From: Dugong dugon
Taxonomy: Eukaryota > Chordata > Mammalia > Sirenia > Dugongidae
Length of the DNA stretch: 64,000 bases
Assembly: GCA_030035585.1 (NCBI GenBank)
Contig: CM057462.1
Span: 115,005,234-115,069,233 of the forward strand
Reading direction: 5' to 3'
Position 1 is the stretch's first letter; each line of letters begins with the position of its first letter. Shown piece by piece: positions 1 to 12,200 of the stretch. The notes beneath the pieces are model-generated. The model saw only the letters and a list, made by a program, of their open reading frames with translations, was not told the origin of the DNA and did not search any database. Position numbers and translations under genes: made by a program.

Positions 1-2124
1 CAACCAAATAGGATTCATACCAGGTATGCAAGGATGGTTCAACATTACAAAATCGATGAACGTAATCCACCACATAAGTAAAAGGAAAGAAAAGAATCAC
101 ATGATCATCTCAATTGACGCGGAAAAAGCATTTGACAAAGTCCAACACCCATTCCTGATAAAAACTCTCAATAAAATAGGTATAGAAGGGAAATTTCTCA
201 ACATAATAAAGGGCATCTATGCAAAACAAACGGCCAACATCATTCTTAATGGAGAGAGGCTGAAAATATTCCCCTTGAAAACAGGAACAAGACAAGGATG
301 CCCTTTATCACCACTCCTATTTAACATTGTGCTGGAAGTTCTAGCTAGAGCAATAAGGCAAGAAAAAGAAATCAAGGGCATCCAAACTGATAATGAAGAA
401 GTGAAACTGTCCCTGATTGCAGATGATAGAAAACCCTAAAGACTCCAAAAGCAATCTACTGGAACTAATAGAAAGATTCAGCAGAGTAGCAGGATACAAG
501 ATAAACATTCAAAAATCGGTTGGATTCCTATATACCAGTAAGGAGAACGATGAAAAGGAAATCAGGAAAACAATACCATTTTCAATAGCCCCTAAAAAGA
601 TAAAATACTTAGGAATAAATCTGACCAGGGATGTAAAAGACCTATACAAAGAAAATTACAAAACACTACTGCATGACACCCAAAGGGATGTACATAAATG
701 GAAAAACATACCATGCTCATGGATAGGCAGACTCAACATTGTGAAAATGTCAATTCTACCCAAAGCAATTTACAAATACAACGCAATCCCAATCCAAAAA
801 CCAACAACATTCTTCAAAGAGATGGAAAAACGAATCATTAACTTTCTATGGAAAGGGAAGAAGCCCCGAATAAGTAAAGCACTACTGAAGAAGAATAAAG
901 TTGGAGGACTCACACTACTTAACTTCAGAACCTACTATACAGCTACAGTAGTCAAAACAGCCTGGTACTGGTACAACGACAGATACATTGACCAATGGAA
1001 CAGAATTGAGAACCCAGATGTAAATCCATCCACCGACAGTCACCTGATCTTCGACAAGGGCCCAAAGTCCATCAAATGGGGAAAAGACAGTCTTTTTAAC
1101 AAATGGTGCTGGCAAAACTGGATATCCATTTGCAAGAAAAATGAAACAGGGCCCATACCTCACACCGTATACAAAAACTACTTCAAAATGGGTCAAAGAC
1201 CTGAATATAAAGCCAAAAACTGTAAAGTTCTTAGAAAAAAAATAGGACCAACACTTCAGGCGTTAATACATGGCATTAACAGGATACAAACCATAACCAT
1301 CAATGCACAAAACCCAACAGATAAGCTAGATAACTGGGATCTTCTTAAAGTCAAACACCTATGCTCTTCAAAAGACTTCACCAAAAGAGTAAAAAGAGAA
1401 CCTACAGACTGGGAAAAAATTTTTGGACACTACAAGTCAGACAAAGGTCTAATCTCCATAATCTACAAGAAAATCCAACACCTCTACAACAAAAAGACAA
1501 ATAATCCTATTAAAAAATGGGCAAAGGAAATGAACAGACACTTCACCAAAGAAGGCATTCAAATGGCCAACAGACACATGAGGAAAAGCTCACGATCACT
1601 AGCCATTAGAGAAATGCAGATTAAAACCACAATGAGATACCATCTCACCCCGGCATTACTGGCACAAATCAAAAACACTGGAAATAACAAATGTTGGAGG
1701 GGCTGCGGGGAGATCGGAACACTTATGCACTGCTGGTGGGAATTCAAAATGATACAACCATTTTGGAAAATGATATGGCACTTCCTCAGAAAGCTAGAAA
1801 TAGACATACCATTCAATCCAGCAATCCCACTCCTAGGAATATATCCTAGAGAAATAAGTCATCACTCGAATAGACATATGCACACCTATGTTCATGGCAG
1901 CATTGTTCACAATAGCAAAACGATGGAAACAACCTAGATGCCCATCAACAGATGAATGGATAAACAAACTAAGGTACATACGCACAATGGAGTACTATGC
2001 AACAAGAAAGAACGACGATGAATCTGTGAAGCATCTCATAACATGGATGAAACTGGAGGACATAATGCTGAGTGAAATAAGTCAATCACAAAAGGACAAA
2101 TATTGTATGAGACCTCTATTGTAA
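1..2124 (+). pseudogene. L1 ORF2 fragment (reverse transcriptase and C-terminal domain), disrupted
   Basis: The segment encodes the palm and thumb of the L1 reverse transcriptase and the C-terminal cysteine-rich domain. Against the intact ORF2 at 59774-63595, about 14 bases are missing just after the ADD codons near 428. This shifts the frame and removes the residues following the active-site aspartates; the usual FADD also reads IADD. An extra base near 1132 and a missing base near 1230 offset each other, leaving about 34 residues out of register. A 2-base loss near 1858 moves the last 80 or so residues into another frame (1888-2124). The cysteine-rich segment is readable near 1693-1745. Not functional. 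Confidence 0.93.
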
Positions 2125-3297
2125 AAACCCATGAAAAAGTTCACACACAAAATGTAACAATCTTTGTTGGTTACCAGGGATGGGAGGGGTCGGGGGGAAA
2201 TACTAAATATGCAATAGATAGATGGTATCTTGGGTGAAGGGTGAGAGAGTACACAATACAGGGGAAACTAGTACAACCTGTACAAGGAAAGGTCATGGAA
2301 GCCCCATAGACACATCCAAACTGCCTGAGAGACTGAATTGCTGGACAGAGGACTGTGGGGACCATGGTCTCAGGGAACATCTAGCTCAGTTGGCATGACA
2401 CAGCCTATAAAGACAATGCTACACATTCTGCCTTGGTGAGTAGTGTCTGGGGTCTTAAAAGCCTGTCAGCAGCCATCTAAGATTTTCCACTGGTCTCATC
2501 CCTTCTGGAGCAGGGGAGAATGAAGAGAACAGGATACAAGGAAAAGATTAGTCTGAAGGACTAATTGTCCGCAGCTACCAAGGCCTCCACCGGACTGAGT
2601 CCAGTACAGCTAGATGGTGCCTGGCTACCACCACTGACTGCTCTGACCAGGATCACAACAGAGGGCTCTGGACAGAGTTGGAGAATGATGTAGAGCATAA
2701 TTCTAACTCACAAAAAAAACCACCAGATTTACTGGCCTAAAGGAGACTGGAGAAACCTCGAGAGTATGGCCCCCAGACACCCTTTTAGCTCAGTGGTGAA
2801 GTTACCTTCGAGGTTCACTGTTCAGCCTGGGAGTGGACAGCCCCGTAAAACCAAATGAGACTAACGAGGTACAGGAGTCCAGTGACAAGGGCCAGAAGGC
2901 AGAAGCGGACAAGGAAGCTGGTGATAGGGAACCCAAGGTTGAGTAAGGATATTGTTGATGTGTTGTGAGATTGTTAACCATTGTCATAGGGCAACATTTG
3001 TAGTAACTGTTAAATGAGAAACTATTTTGTTCTGTAAGCCTTCATCTTAAGTGAAAATAACAGCACAATTCGAAGAGCGTAGTCAATGTCACTGAACTGT
3101 GTATGTAGACATTTTTGAAACGGTATATCTTTGGCTATGTGTATTTTCACAAAAAAAAAAAGTGTTTAGAAGTTAGAGGGTTAATATGTTGTGGGGTTGT
3201 TAACCAATGTCATAAAACAACATGTGTACTACTGTTTCATGAGAAACTATTTGTTCTGTAAGCCTTCACCTGAAGTACAATAAAATATAAAAAAATA
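2125..3297 (+). other. L1 3'UTR with G-rich tract and duplicated terminal segment
   Basis: Non-coding 3' tail of the L1. A G-rich tract lies at about 2177-2200, as is usual early in L1 3'UTRs. The terminal block, readable as TGTTGTG...GTTAACCA...GAAACTAT...TTCTGTAAGCCTTCA, occurs twice: about 2949-3061 and 3175-3290. Between them about 105 bases match the end of a different L1 3'UTR type, including TATCTTTGGCTATGTGTATT and an A-run at 3150-3162. The same arrangement recurs at 39382-40184 on the other strand. Confidence 0.8.
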
Positions 3298-3369
3298 AAA
3301 GGAAATAGATGCTTGGCTAGAGAATGTGTGCTGTAGTGAAAAGCAACCACAAAGCAATTTTTAGAAACT

Positions 3370-3600
3370 CAAGCACTTGAGGCAGAGAAATATGGATTCA
3401 TATCTTGGCTAAGCTATTTTAGACAGATTACTTAACTTCTTACACATGAAATATATAAATATTAGGGCCTACCAACATGATTGTTGTAAGGATAACTTTA
3501 GATAGTAGTATATAAAAACCACTTAACATAGTGTCTGGTACATAGTAAGTACTCAGTGCATGTTAGCGGCTATAACTATTATGATTATATTATATATATT
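3370..3600 (+). repeat. MIR SINE relic
   Basis: The order of blocks fits the MIR consensus in forward orientation: a degenerate 'ttacttaacttc' core, 'ttgttgtaaggat', 'ttaacatagtgtctggtacatag' and a 3' end like 'agtactcagtgcatgttagc' followed by an AT-rich tail. Heavily diverged, as expected for this ancient family. Confidence 0.75.
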
Positions 3601-3679
3601 TATATTAGTATTGATTATTGTTATCTAAATACTAAATATTTGGAAATTCTCCAAGTCTACAAAAAAAATGAGGGAAAAG

Positions 3680-3775
3680 ATTTGTTCTGTTCATTGCTGT
3701 AACTTCATGGTATAGAAGAGAGCCTGGTACATTTTAGATATTCAGTAAATAGTTGTTGAATCAATGATTGGAATC
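3680..3775 (+). repeat. L2 LINE 3'-end relic
   Basis: The stretch around 'gcctggtacattttagatat' followed by 'cagtaaatagttgttgaatc' matches the conserved 3' terminus of L2 elements. It is short and diverged. Confidence 0.6.
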
Positions 3776-3828
3776 TGTAACAAAAATGAATTACATTTAG
3801 ATGATTTTTGGCTTTTCTCTATGTATAA

Positions 3829-3890
3829 AACCCAGTTGCTGTCAAGTCGGTTCCCACTCATAGTGACCCTATAGTTATATATATAGTTGA
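3829..3890 (-). repeat. AfroSINE 3' fragment
   Basis: 'cagttgctgtcaagtcgg' followed by 'ctcatagtgaccctata' is the reverse complement of the 3' part of the AfroSINE. The tRNA-like head is missing. Confidence 0.75.
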
Positions 3891-4050
3891 TCAAAACAAA
3901 AATGAGGATGCAGAATAAAAATTGTGATTAAATGACATTCTTTGCAGAGGAAATATTTGTATTCTCATTGAAGTTATTTATTTATGAAAATGAAGATAAG
4001 GAATATTACCTTACCCAATCATCATGCCATTCTGCCTGCCATGACAGCTC

Positions 4051-6112
4051 TTTTTTTTGTTTGTTTATTGTTATAGTTTAAGTGTCATACAAAAGTTTAT
4101 ACAACATTGTTATGTGACCCTAATTGCTCTCCCTACACTGTGACAGCACACTCCTCCTTTCCACCCTTGATTCCCCATGTCCATTCAACCAGCTCCTAAC
4201 CCTCTCTGCCTTCTCATCTCACCTCTGGACAGAAACTGCCCATTTAGTCTCATGAATCTACTTGAGCTAGGAAGCACACTCTTCACGGGTATCGTTTTAT
4301 GTCCCACAGTCCAGTCTAATCTTTGTCTGAAGAGTTGGCCTCGGGAATGGTTTTAGTTCTGTGTTGACAGAGAGTCCAAGGGCCATGCCTTCTGGGGTTC
4401 CTATAGTCTCAGTCAGATCATTAAGTCTGTTTTTTTTCTAGAATTTGAGTTCTGCATCCCGCCTTTCTCCTTTTTCCATCAGGGATTCTCTGTTGTGTTC
4501 CCTGTCAGGGTGGTCATTGGTGGTAGCCGGGCACCATCTCATTCTTCCAGTCTCAGGTTGATGAAGTCTCTGGTGTATGTGGCCCTTTCTGTCTCTTGGG
4601 CTAATACTTTCCTTGTGTCTTTGGTGGTCTTCATTCTCCTTTACTCCAGGTGGTTGGGACCAATTGATGCATCTTAGATGGCCGCTTGCTAGCTTTTAAG
4701 ACCACAGAAGCCACTCACCAAAGTAAGAAGCAGAACATTTTCTTAATAAGCTTTGTTATGCCAATTGACCTAGATATCCCCTGAAAGCATGGTCCCCAGA
4801 ACCCCAGCCCTGCTACTCTGTACTTCAATTTATTTGACTGTATTCAGGAAACTTCTCAGCTTTGGTTTAGTCCAGTTGTGCTGACTTCCCCTGTAGTGTG
4901 TCTTGTCCTTCCCTTCAACTAAGATAATTCTTGTCTACTATCTAGTTAATGAATAACTCTCACTCCTCCCTCCCCACCCTAGTAACCATCAAAGAATGTT
5001 TTCTTCTGTGTTTAAACCTTCTCTTGAGTTCTTATAATAGTAGTTGTCTTAGTCACCTAGTGCTGCTTTAACAGAAGTACCACAAGTGGATGGTTTTAAC
5101 GAAGAGAATTTTATTTCCTCACAGTCAAAGTAGGCTAAAAGTCCAAATTCAGGGTGTCAGCTCCAGGGGAAGGCTTTTTCTCTCTGTCGGCCTTCTTCTC
5201 TTCAGTGTTCTCCTGGACTAGCAGCTTCTTTGTGCAGGAACCTGGGTCCAAAGGACACGCTCTGCTCCTGGCACTGCTTTCTTGATGATATGAGGTCCCC
5301 CACTGTCTACTTGCTTCCATTTCCTTTTATCTCTTGAGAGATAAAAGGTGGTGCAGGCCACACCCCAGGGAAACTCCCTTTACATTGGATCAGGGATGTG
5401 ACCTGGGAAAGGGTGGTGTTACAATCCCACCCTAATCCTCTTTAACATAAAATTACAATCACAAAATGGAGGCCAACTACACAATTCTGGGAATCATGGC
5501 CCAGCCAAACTGATACACACATTTTGGGGGGGGGGGGGCATAATTCAATCCATGACAGTAGTCTTATACAATATTTGTCCTTCTGTGACTGACTAAATTC
5601 ACTCAGCATAATGCCCTCCAGATTCCTCCATGTATGTTTCACGGCTTCATCGTTGTTCTTTATCATTGCGTACTATTCCATTGTGTGGATATACCATAAT
5701 TTGTTTATCTGTTCGTCTGTTGATGGGCACCTACATTGTTTCCATTTTTTTGCTATTGTGAATAGTGCTGCAATGAACATGGGTATGCAAATATCTATTT
5801 GTGTGATGGCTCTTATCTCTCTACGATATATTCCAAGGAGTAGGATAGCTGGATCATATGGTATTTCTATTTCTAGCTTTTTAAGGAAGGGCCAAATCAA
5901 CTTCCAAAGAGGTTAAATCATTTTACATTCCCACCAACAGTGTATAAGTGTTCCAGTCTCTCCACAACCTCTCTAAAGTTTATTATTTTGTGTTTTTTGG
6001 ATTAATGCTAGCCTTGTTGGGGTGAGATGGTATCTCATTGTAGTTTTGATCTGCATTTCTCTAATGGCTAATGATTGTGAGCATTTTTTCACGTGTCTGT
6101 TAGCTGCCTGAA
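4051..6112 (-). mobile_element. 5'-truncated L1 with target-site duplications
   Basis: A poly-T run at the left edge is the tail of an antisense L1. The 3'UTR follows to about 5600 and the C-terminal ORF2 region to 6112, where the element is truncated. The 3'UTR is of a second type (tail beginning near 'aagtgtcatacaaaagttta'), unlike that of the first L1 in the window. A 16-base direct repeat flanks it: TGCCATGACAGCTCTT at 4037-4052 and the same with one mismatch at 6113-6128, the mark of target-primed reverse transcription. ORF2 pieces lie at about 5673-5900 and 5973-6112. A solo LTR at 5045-5557 interrupts it. Confidence 0.92.
5045..5557 (-). mobile_element. Solo LTR, ERVL-MaLR type
   Basis: A 513-bp unit reading TGTCTTAG...CATGACA on the plus strand resembles MaLR LTRs in reverse orientation. 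It is flanked by a perfect 5-bp target duplication GTAGT (5040-5044 and 5558-5562) and splits the L1 at 4051-6112; the L1 sequence is continuous across the gap when compared with the copy near 37760. It contains a 13-G run at 5526-5538. A second copy of the family is at 24636-25159. It is a fossil LTR with no internal region. Confidence 0.85.
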
Positions 6113-6389
6113 TGCCATGACAACTCTTGAAATATCTGCTTAGAGATGATCTTAAGCATTTCAAATTCACTGACTTTTTATTAACCTAGCAAAACTAAGA
6201 ATAGCAAAACTGTATCAGGGAGGCAGTAATGGAAAAATAAAAAGAATACTTTCATTTCAACAACTCCATTTTTGTATTAAATTCTGCTGTCCTTGTCTTA
6301 GTCCCTTCTGATTTGTATAAGGGCAGCCCTTGGGAATTGAGTCACTGTCCAAATTCCTTGAGCCCCATCTTTACTGGGAAGAATTATTG

Positions 6390-6520
6390 ACCTATTAATA
6401 AATCAGTATATATTATGCACATACTATGTGCCAAGTACTCTTCAAGGCACTGAAAAACTGTGAAGAGCAAAGCAGCCTGCAGTATTTCCTGCCTTCATCC
6501 AATTAACAGTTTAGGAATGA
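6390..6520. repeat. Probable L2 relic
   Basis: 'cacatactatgtgccaagta' and the following 'ctcttcaaggcactg...cctgccttcatcc' match a well-known conserved L2 segment. The family is likely; orientation was not settled. Confidence 0.5.
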
Positions 6521-6612
6521 TAGTCATTATCAAGACATTGTGGGTATGTTGGACCTTACAGATTTGAATACAGAGTGCCATGTTCTAAAGATTCTCTGTG
6601 CCTAGGGATAAA

Positions 6613-6804
6613 GAAAAAAACAAACAATGACAACAACAACAAAAAAAAAAACATTGCAGTCAAGTCAATTCTGACTCATAGCAACCCTATAGGACAGGGT
6701 AGAACTGTCCCATAGTGTTTCCAAGGAGCGGCTGGATGGTGGATTTGGACTGCCAAAATTTGGTTAGCAGCCAAGCTGTTAACCACTTTGCCACCAGGGC
6801 TCCA
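6613..6804 (-). repeat. AfroSINE, near full length
   Basis: The A-rich tail is on the left (6613-6652) and the tRNA-derived head ends at 6804 with 'gccaccagggctcc', so the element reads on the minus strand. The possible flanks 'tgcctaggga' (about 6599) and 'tgcttaggag' (about 6806) could be a diverged target duplication. Confidence 0.88.
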
Positions 6805-8246
6805 TGCTTAGGAGTAGTTCCTCCTCAATTCTTGAGAAGGTAGATACCTTTGACTTTACGTCTCTGGAATCTTAAGAGGGTGGAGTTTCTTGTTCATGAG
6901 AAGGATCTTTTCACCCCATCTGGCGTCATTTGTATCCTAATAGCCCCAAACATTATACAACTGAAAAGTCAGACAACAGTTCTATTGTGATTTTAACATC
7001 CTAAGAATTTTCCTACCAACCTGATACCACCTCCGCCTTGGAACCAGAGTAATATTTTTTTTTATTATTATTGAATGCACACCACTTAACAGTGCCAGGA
7101 AAACGTCATGGTCCTATCTTCCTCAACAGTATTCATCAGTAAGACTCAGAAGCCAACTCCTTCATCTCCTGTCACTAAAGTAAGATGGATCACTGTTAAG
7201 TTGTATGTATCAACTTTATATTTTCCACAGATTATGAAATAGTGACTTCCTGAAAAATTTTATGAGGCTAACAGAAAAAATATACGTAAGTACTTTTTCA
7301 TTGAATAATTTCACTTTATTAAGGGAAAAGGAAAATGTCTTTGGGGATAACATTAAAATGGACTTGATATGTTATGAACATGTAATCGTGTTATATAACA
7401 TAAAGGTAATTAAGTAAGAACACATAAACCACTTCCTTCTGTTGGATATATTAAAGTAATGCTGCTTTAATATATGATAAATATGGACTTGAGAGCTTAA
7501 AACAAAAGAAAAAATTATATTTACTTCTCATCTTTTTTTTTTTTTTAGACATTTTTTCAAAGCCTTTATGACTTGTTATTTCTCAAGGTTAACATATTCA
7601 AACTAAGATTTCCACCAACTATTTGATATGTTGAAGCACGTGTAACTACTTTTAATGTACATTTTCGAAGTAAGTGTGGTGAAGCAAAGCAAAAATTGTG
7701 TCTCTTTTGTGAATGCGAATGCCAGCTCTTCTGGCAGAACACTTAGTTTCCAAGATGGATGTGCAACTGACACTGAATGAAGCACATTTAAGCTTTTTTC
7801 CCTTCTACAGAATAACTGAAAGAAATTGTGATTTTAACTTATTCCTGTACCTATTTTAACTCAAGGCATTGTAATCCATTGTCTGTAAATGGATTTCAGA
7901 ATTTCATATGTCAAAATGGGATTGATAATACTTGCTTTGTTATTAATGAATTGGGCCCATTATGAACGCTATATGATACAAACCCAGCTAAGAAAAGTAA
8001 TATATTATTAAAGAGCTTACTTAACCAGAACTTAATTTACTTATTAAACACCTTTCTCAATGAGTAATTAGATTAAAGAAAAATTTTAAAATATGTGATG
8101 TTAACAGAAAACATTTGGTCTACAGCAATTCACCAAATACTCGACCTATTTTAAATCATATACCATTTGATTATTTTGTTTAATAGGTTTATATCTTAGG
8201 CACTTACACCAGCATTTTTCAAAACATGCATCTTTCTTATACTTTT
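6805..8246. other. Unique AT-rich DNA, no gene seen
   Basis: No open frame with protein-like character, no splice-bounded exon and no confident repeat. Short homopolymer T-runs occur near 7057 and 7532. Confidence 0.5.
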
Positions 8247-9052
8247 TTTACATAATTTTATTTATTTTGTTGTTGTTGTTGAGAATATAAACAGCAAAAT
8301 ATACACTAATTCAACAGTTTCTACATGTTCCATTTAGTGACAATAATGTTCTTCAAGTTGTGCATCCATTCCCACCCTCCTTTTCTGAGTTGTCCCTCCC
8401 CCGTTAACATAAATTCACTGCCGCATATGATTCCTGTCTAATCTTGCTGTTGACAATTTGATCCCATATAAATAAAAGAGCCTAATGCTCAAGGCAGACA
8501 TCTTTTACTAGTTAAGTTAAACTATTTTTTGTTTAAAGAAGACTTCAGGGGATATTTGTGGTTTAAGGTTTAAATACAATCTCAAAGAAATAGTTTCAGG
8601 GATTTATCTAACCTTCATAGCTCCAGGAAGTCTGGAGTCCATGACACTTTTAAATTTTGTTCTACATTTTTCCCCCTTTTGATCAGGGTTCTTCTATGGA
8701 GTCTTTGATCAAAATGTTCAGTAATGGTAGCCAGATACTATCCAGTTCTTCTGATCTCATGGAAAAGGAGGCAGTTGTTCATGGAGGCAATTAACCACAC
8801 ACACTCTCCTTCTTCCTCTGTTTTTCTAGATGAATAGAGACCAATTGTTGTGACTTGGAAGGCCACTTGCAAGCCTTTAAGACCCAGGAACTACACACTG
8901 AAATAGTAGGTAGAACAGAGCCACTAAGCATGTTATTAGGTCAATTAACTGAGACATTCCATGAAACCATGGCCCTAAACCTCCAAACCAGGAAACCAAA
9001 TCCATGAGGTTTTTTCGTTGTACCTAAGCAGCCTCAGCAGCTACTCTCTCTC
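8247..9052 (-). mobile_element. Old L1 3'UTR, third 3'UTR type
   Basis: Starting at 'ttgttgttgttgagaatata', this stretch carries blocks shared with other L1 3'UTRs here ('aagcctttaagaccc', 'ccatgaaaccatggccc') but has a different terminal segment. The same terminal segment reappears at 39546-39770 and in short form at 3062-3165. Strongly diverged; it may or may not be part of the element that follows. Confidence 0.7.
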
Positions 9053-9055
9053 TCT

Positions 9056-9459
9056 TTTTCTTTTTTTGTTATTGTTGTAAACATATCTATCACACCGCTT
9101 TTTCCAGTTTAACTTTTTATAGGTGTACAACTTATTGACAGAATTACGATAATTGGCTGTGCAACCCAACCCTTAATCAACATGATATTTCCATTGCCTC
9201 TAAACCCCCCTTATCCCTCCCTCGATTCCTGAAGACCACTAATAACTTGGTTCTCTATACATTTGCCTTTTCTTGTCTTTTTATATAAGTGGGTTCATAA
9301 AATATTTGTCCTTTTGTGTTGACTTATTTCACTCAGCAGCATAACATCTTCCAACTCCATCCACATTGTAACATATATCAAGACTTCATTTCTCCTACTG
9401 AGTAGTATTGCATTGTATGTATGTACCATGTTTTGTTTATCCATTCATCTGTTTCTGGG
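9056..9459 (-). mobile_element. Old L1, left part (split by ERV-L)
   Basis: A T-rich start is followed by L1 3'UTR sequence and then the antisense C-terminal ORF2 region ('ttgacttatttcactcagc', 'ttgtttatccattcatctg'). The sequence stops at 9459 and resumes at 16798 ('gggtacttaggttgtttcc') once the provirus is removed, so both parts are one element. Confidence 0.85.
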
Positions 9460-10059
9460 TGTCTTAGGCTGGGTTCTCTAGAAAATCAAAACCAGTGATG
9501 TGCATATATGTACATGTGTATATAAATATACAAAGATAGAGAGAGAGATTTATCTCAAGGAAATGGCTCATGCAGTTGTAAAAGTTGGCAAGTCCCAAGT
9601 CCTAGGTCAGGTATCAGGCTAGAGGCTTCTCCTGACTCACATAGATGCAGGGGCTGACAAACCCAAGATTAGCTGTTCAAATGGCAGACCACTGGCTCAC
9701 AGACTGCAAAGGCTGACAAATCTAAGATCGGCAGGTAAGACAGCATGTCAGTGGTTCACAGGCTGTGGAGGCTGATAAATCCCAAGATCGGCAGGCAATA
9801 TGGCAGGAAGCTGGCTCAAGTCCCAAGAACTGGAGGTCAGATGATGATGAGCCAGACTCTGGATCCAGAGCAAGCAAAAGAGCTTTGCAGGCCACACCCC
9901 CAAGGAAACTCGCCTTACAGCTGAATGACTGATCACATCAGATCACATCATGGAGGATGACTACATCATTTTATAGCTACCAAATTACATCATTACATAA
10001 CTTTTAAAACATTGAGAATCACGGTACAGCCAAGTTGACACACAACCCTATCCATAACA
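9460..10059 (-). repeat. ERV-L 3' LTR
   Basis: A 600-bp LTR with TG...CA ends. It contains internally repeated units of the type 'ggctgacaaatctaagatcg' (about 9650-9800). The purine-rich stretch next to its inner edge at 10060-10076 is the expected polypurine tract on the minus strand. Confidence 0.88.
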
Positions 10060-10198
10060 GTCCACCCCTTGTCAACTTGTCACCCTTACACATCTCTTAA
10101 ACCATACATAATATCTAAATAAAGATAATTGCAAGGTCATATTTATGCCTAATACAACACAATTAACACATATACAACTGAAAATGCACTAGCCCAGT

Positions 10199-10801
10199 TT
10201 ATATCTTATATTTTGTAAGTGAAGAAAACAAAAATATTTGATACACACATACAAGGAAAATACAGTCATAACAATTACAGTCCTCATATCTGCAACTGTT
10301 CACATGGTTGTAACCGTTACTTAGAACTACCTTCTTCCAACACCTATTGCATATTCCTTTAACCTCAGCAAGCACCTCAGCTGGTAGTGATTCTTTGCCT
10401 GGTGGGGTGACCCAAATCTTCATTCCTGAAGAGGTTGAGCCATTAGTAGTCATTTTGGAATTGGGTTGCTGTAGTTTTCCGTTGACTTTAATCACAGGAC
10501 ATGATAGTACTAAGAGACACCCTAAGGAATCTGCTATATTCCAGACATACTCTTTTCTACCTCTATTATGCAACACCAATTCAATTTCCCCTTGGTAGTA
10601 AGGATCAATCATACCAGCCAATATGATAACTCCTTTCTTTGCCTGCTGCTCCAGAGGCAAGAAGAGCCCAAAGTGGCCAGGTGGCATTCTTAACTTCCAG
10701 TTCAATGGAATCTGTGTTGTGTCTTGAGATGGGAGAATTCCTCCCTTTGGAAATAAGACCTCTAGAACCACAGAGCATAGGGTCATGGGGACACGAAGCA
10801 A
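10199..10801 (-). pseudogene. ERV-L dUTPase-like region
   Basis: The longest readable stretch of the provirus. It resembles the retroviral dUTPase fold (motifs of the kind GHFGLFLP and MIDPYYQGEI) at the 3' end of pol, the ERV-L position. dUTPase converts dUTP to dUMP and PPi and limits uracil incorporation. Fossil, not a host dUTPase gene. Confidence 0.85.
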
Positions 10802-12200
10802 AAAGTTTTTGAGTGGGTCACTAAGAGTAATAGTGCGTGGTTTATCACTTCTATGTCCACCCCTTGATTCCTGGAACTGTGAATCCTAGCTATGGGAGAA
10901 ACAGCTTCATATATTGAACACTGGTTTAGAGTATGTACAGCCTCCCGGAGAACATTGCCCCAACCCTGCAAAGTGTCGCCACCAGGCAGGCTCGGTAATT
11001 GTGTGTTTAGAAGTCTATTCCATTATTTTATCATGCCAGCTGCTTCAAGATGATGGGGAACATGGTAAAACCAGTGAATTCCATGAGCATGAGCTCATTG
11101 CTGCATTTCATTTGCTGTGAAGTGAGTCCCTTGATTCAAGGCAGTATGGTATGAGATACCAAGACGGTGCATAAGGCATTCTGTGAGTCCATAGATGGTA
11201 GTTTTGGGAGAGGCATTGCATGCAGGGAAGGTAAATCCATAGCCAAAGAAAGTGTCTATCCCAGTAAGAACGAGACCCTATGCTTTCCATGATAGAAGTG
11301 GTTCAATGTAATAAACCTGCCAGCAGATTCCTGGCTGACCACCTCAAGGAATGGTGCCATACTGGGGACTCAGTGATGGTCTCTGCTGCTGGCAAATTGG
11401 GCCCTAGGCAGTGGCAGTAGCCAAGTCAGCCTGGGTGAGTGTAAATCCATGTGCCACCATGGCCACTTTGTTCATAAGCCCATTGAGCAATGACGGGAGT
11501 GGCTTGGGAAAGAGGATGACTAGTTTCCACAGAATACGTCTTCCTATTCACTTGATTGTTAAAATCCTCCTCTGCCGAGGTCACCCTTTGGTGAGCATTC
11601 ACATGAGGCACAAATGCTTTCACTTCTTTAGCCCATTCAGAGAGGTCAATCCACATACCTCTTCCCCATATACTTCCTTGTCACCAATTTTCCAATCTTA
11701 TTCCTTCCAAGTCCCTGGCCATCCAGCCAAACCATTGGCCACAGGCTATGAACAAGTATACCATTGCATATCTGGCCATTTCTCCTTCAAAGCAAAGTGA
11801 ACAACCAGGTGCACTGCTCAGAGTTCTACTCATTGCGAGCATTTATTTTCACCATTGTCCTTCAGGGAGGTCCCAGAAAGTGCTGTCACTGTCCATTTTT
11901 GAGTGGTACCTGCATATCACGCAAAACCATCTATAAACTATGCACGAGTTTTCTCTTCCTCAGGCAACTGATCATAAGGAACATCCCATGATGCCATTGG
12001 GGCAGACAGAGAGAGACAGCAGGTGATGTGACGGGGAATGGAGACCATGGGCATTTGGGCCATTTCCTCAAGCAACTTACTTGTGTCTTTAGGTCTCGCT
12101 CAAGCCAAGTCTCATATATATCACTTCCATTTAATGATGAAGTGCTGTTGTGCACGTCTGGCTTTAAGACTTTGTAGGTCAGACAATATCCAGTTTATGA
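10802..12200 (-). pseudogene. ERV-L integrase region
   Basis: Fragments between the dUTPase and RNase H regions read as integrase-like protein in the expected order. Broken fossil; limits are approximate. Confidence 0.7.

Larger units (their letters stand above)
1..3297 (+). mobile_element. L1 LINE, 3' part, decayed
   Basis: The window opens inside an L1 element that continues to the left. It covers ORF2 from about codon 562 to the end, then a roughly 1.17 kb 3'UTR ending in an A-rich tail with AATAAA-like signals near 3280. It is collinear with the full-length L1 at 57345-64000, with roughly nine of ten bases identical by eye, so it belongs to the same or a sister lineage and is clearly older. 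No target-site duplication can be tested because the 5' side lies outside the window. Confidence 0.95.

Noticed and set aside
10199-10801. Possible host dUTPase gene
   Set aside because: It lies in the ERV-L position between integrase and LTR, so it is part of the fossil provirus.
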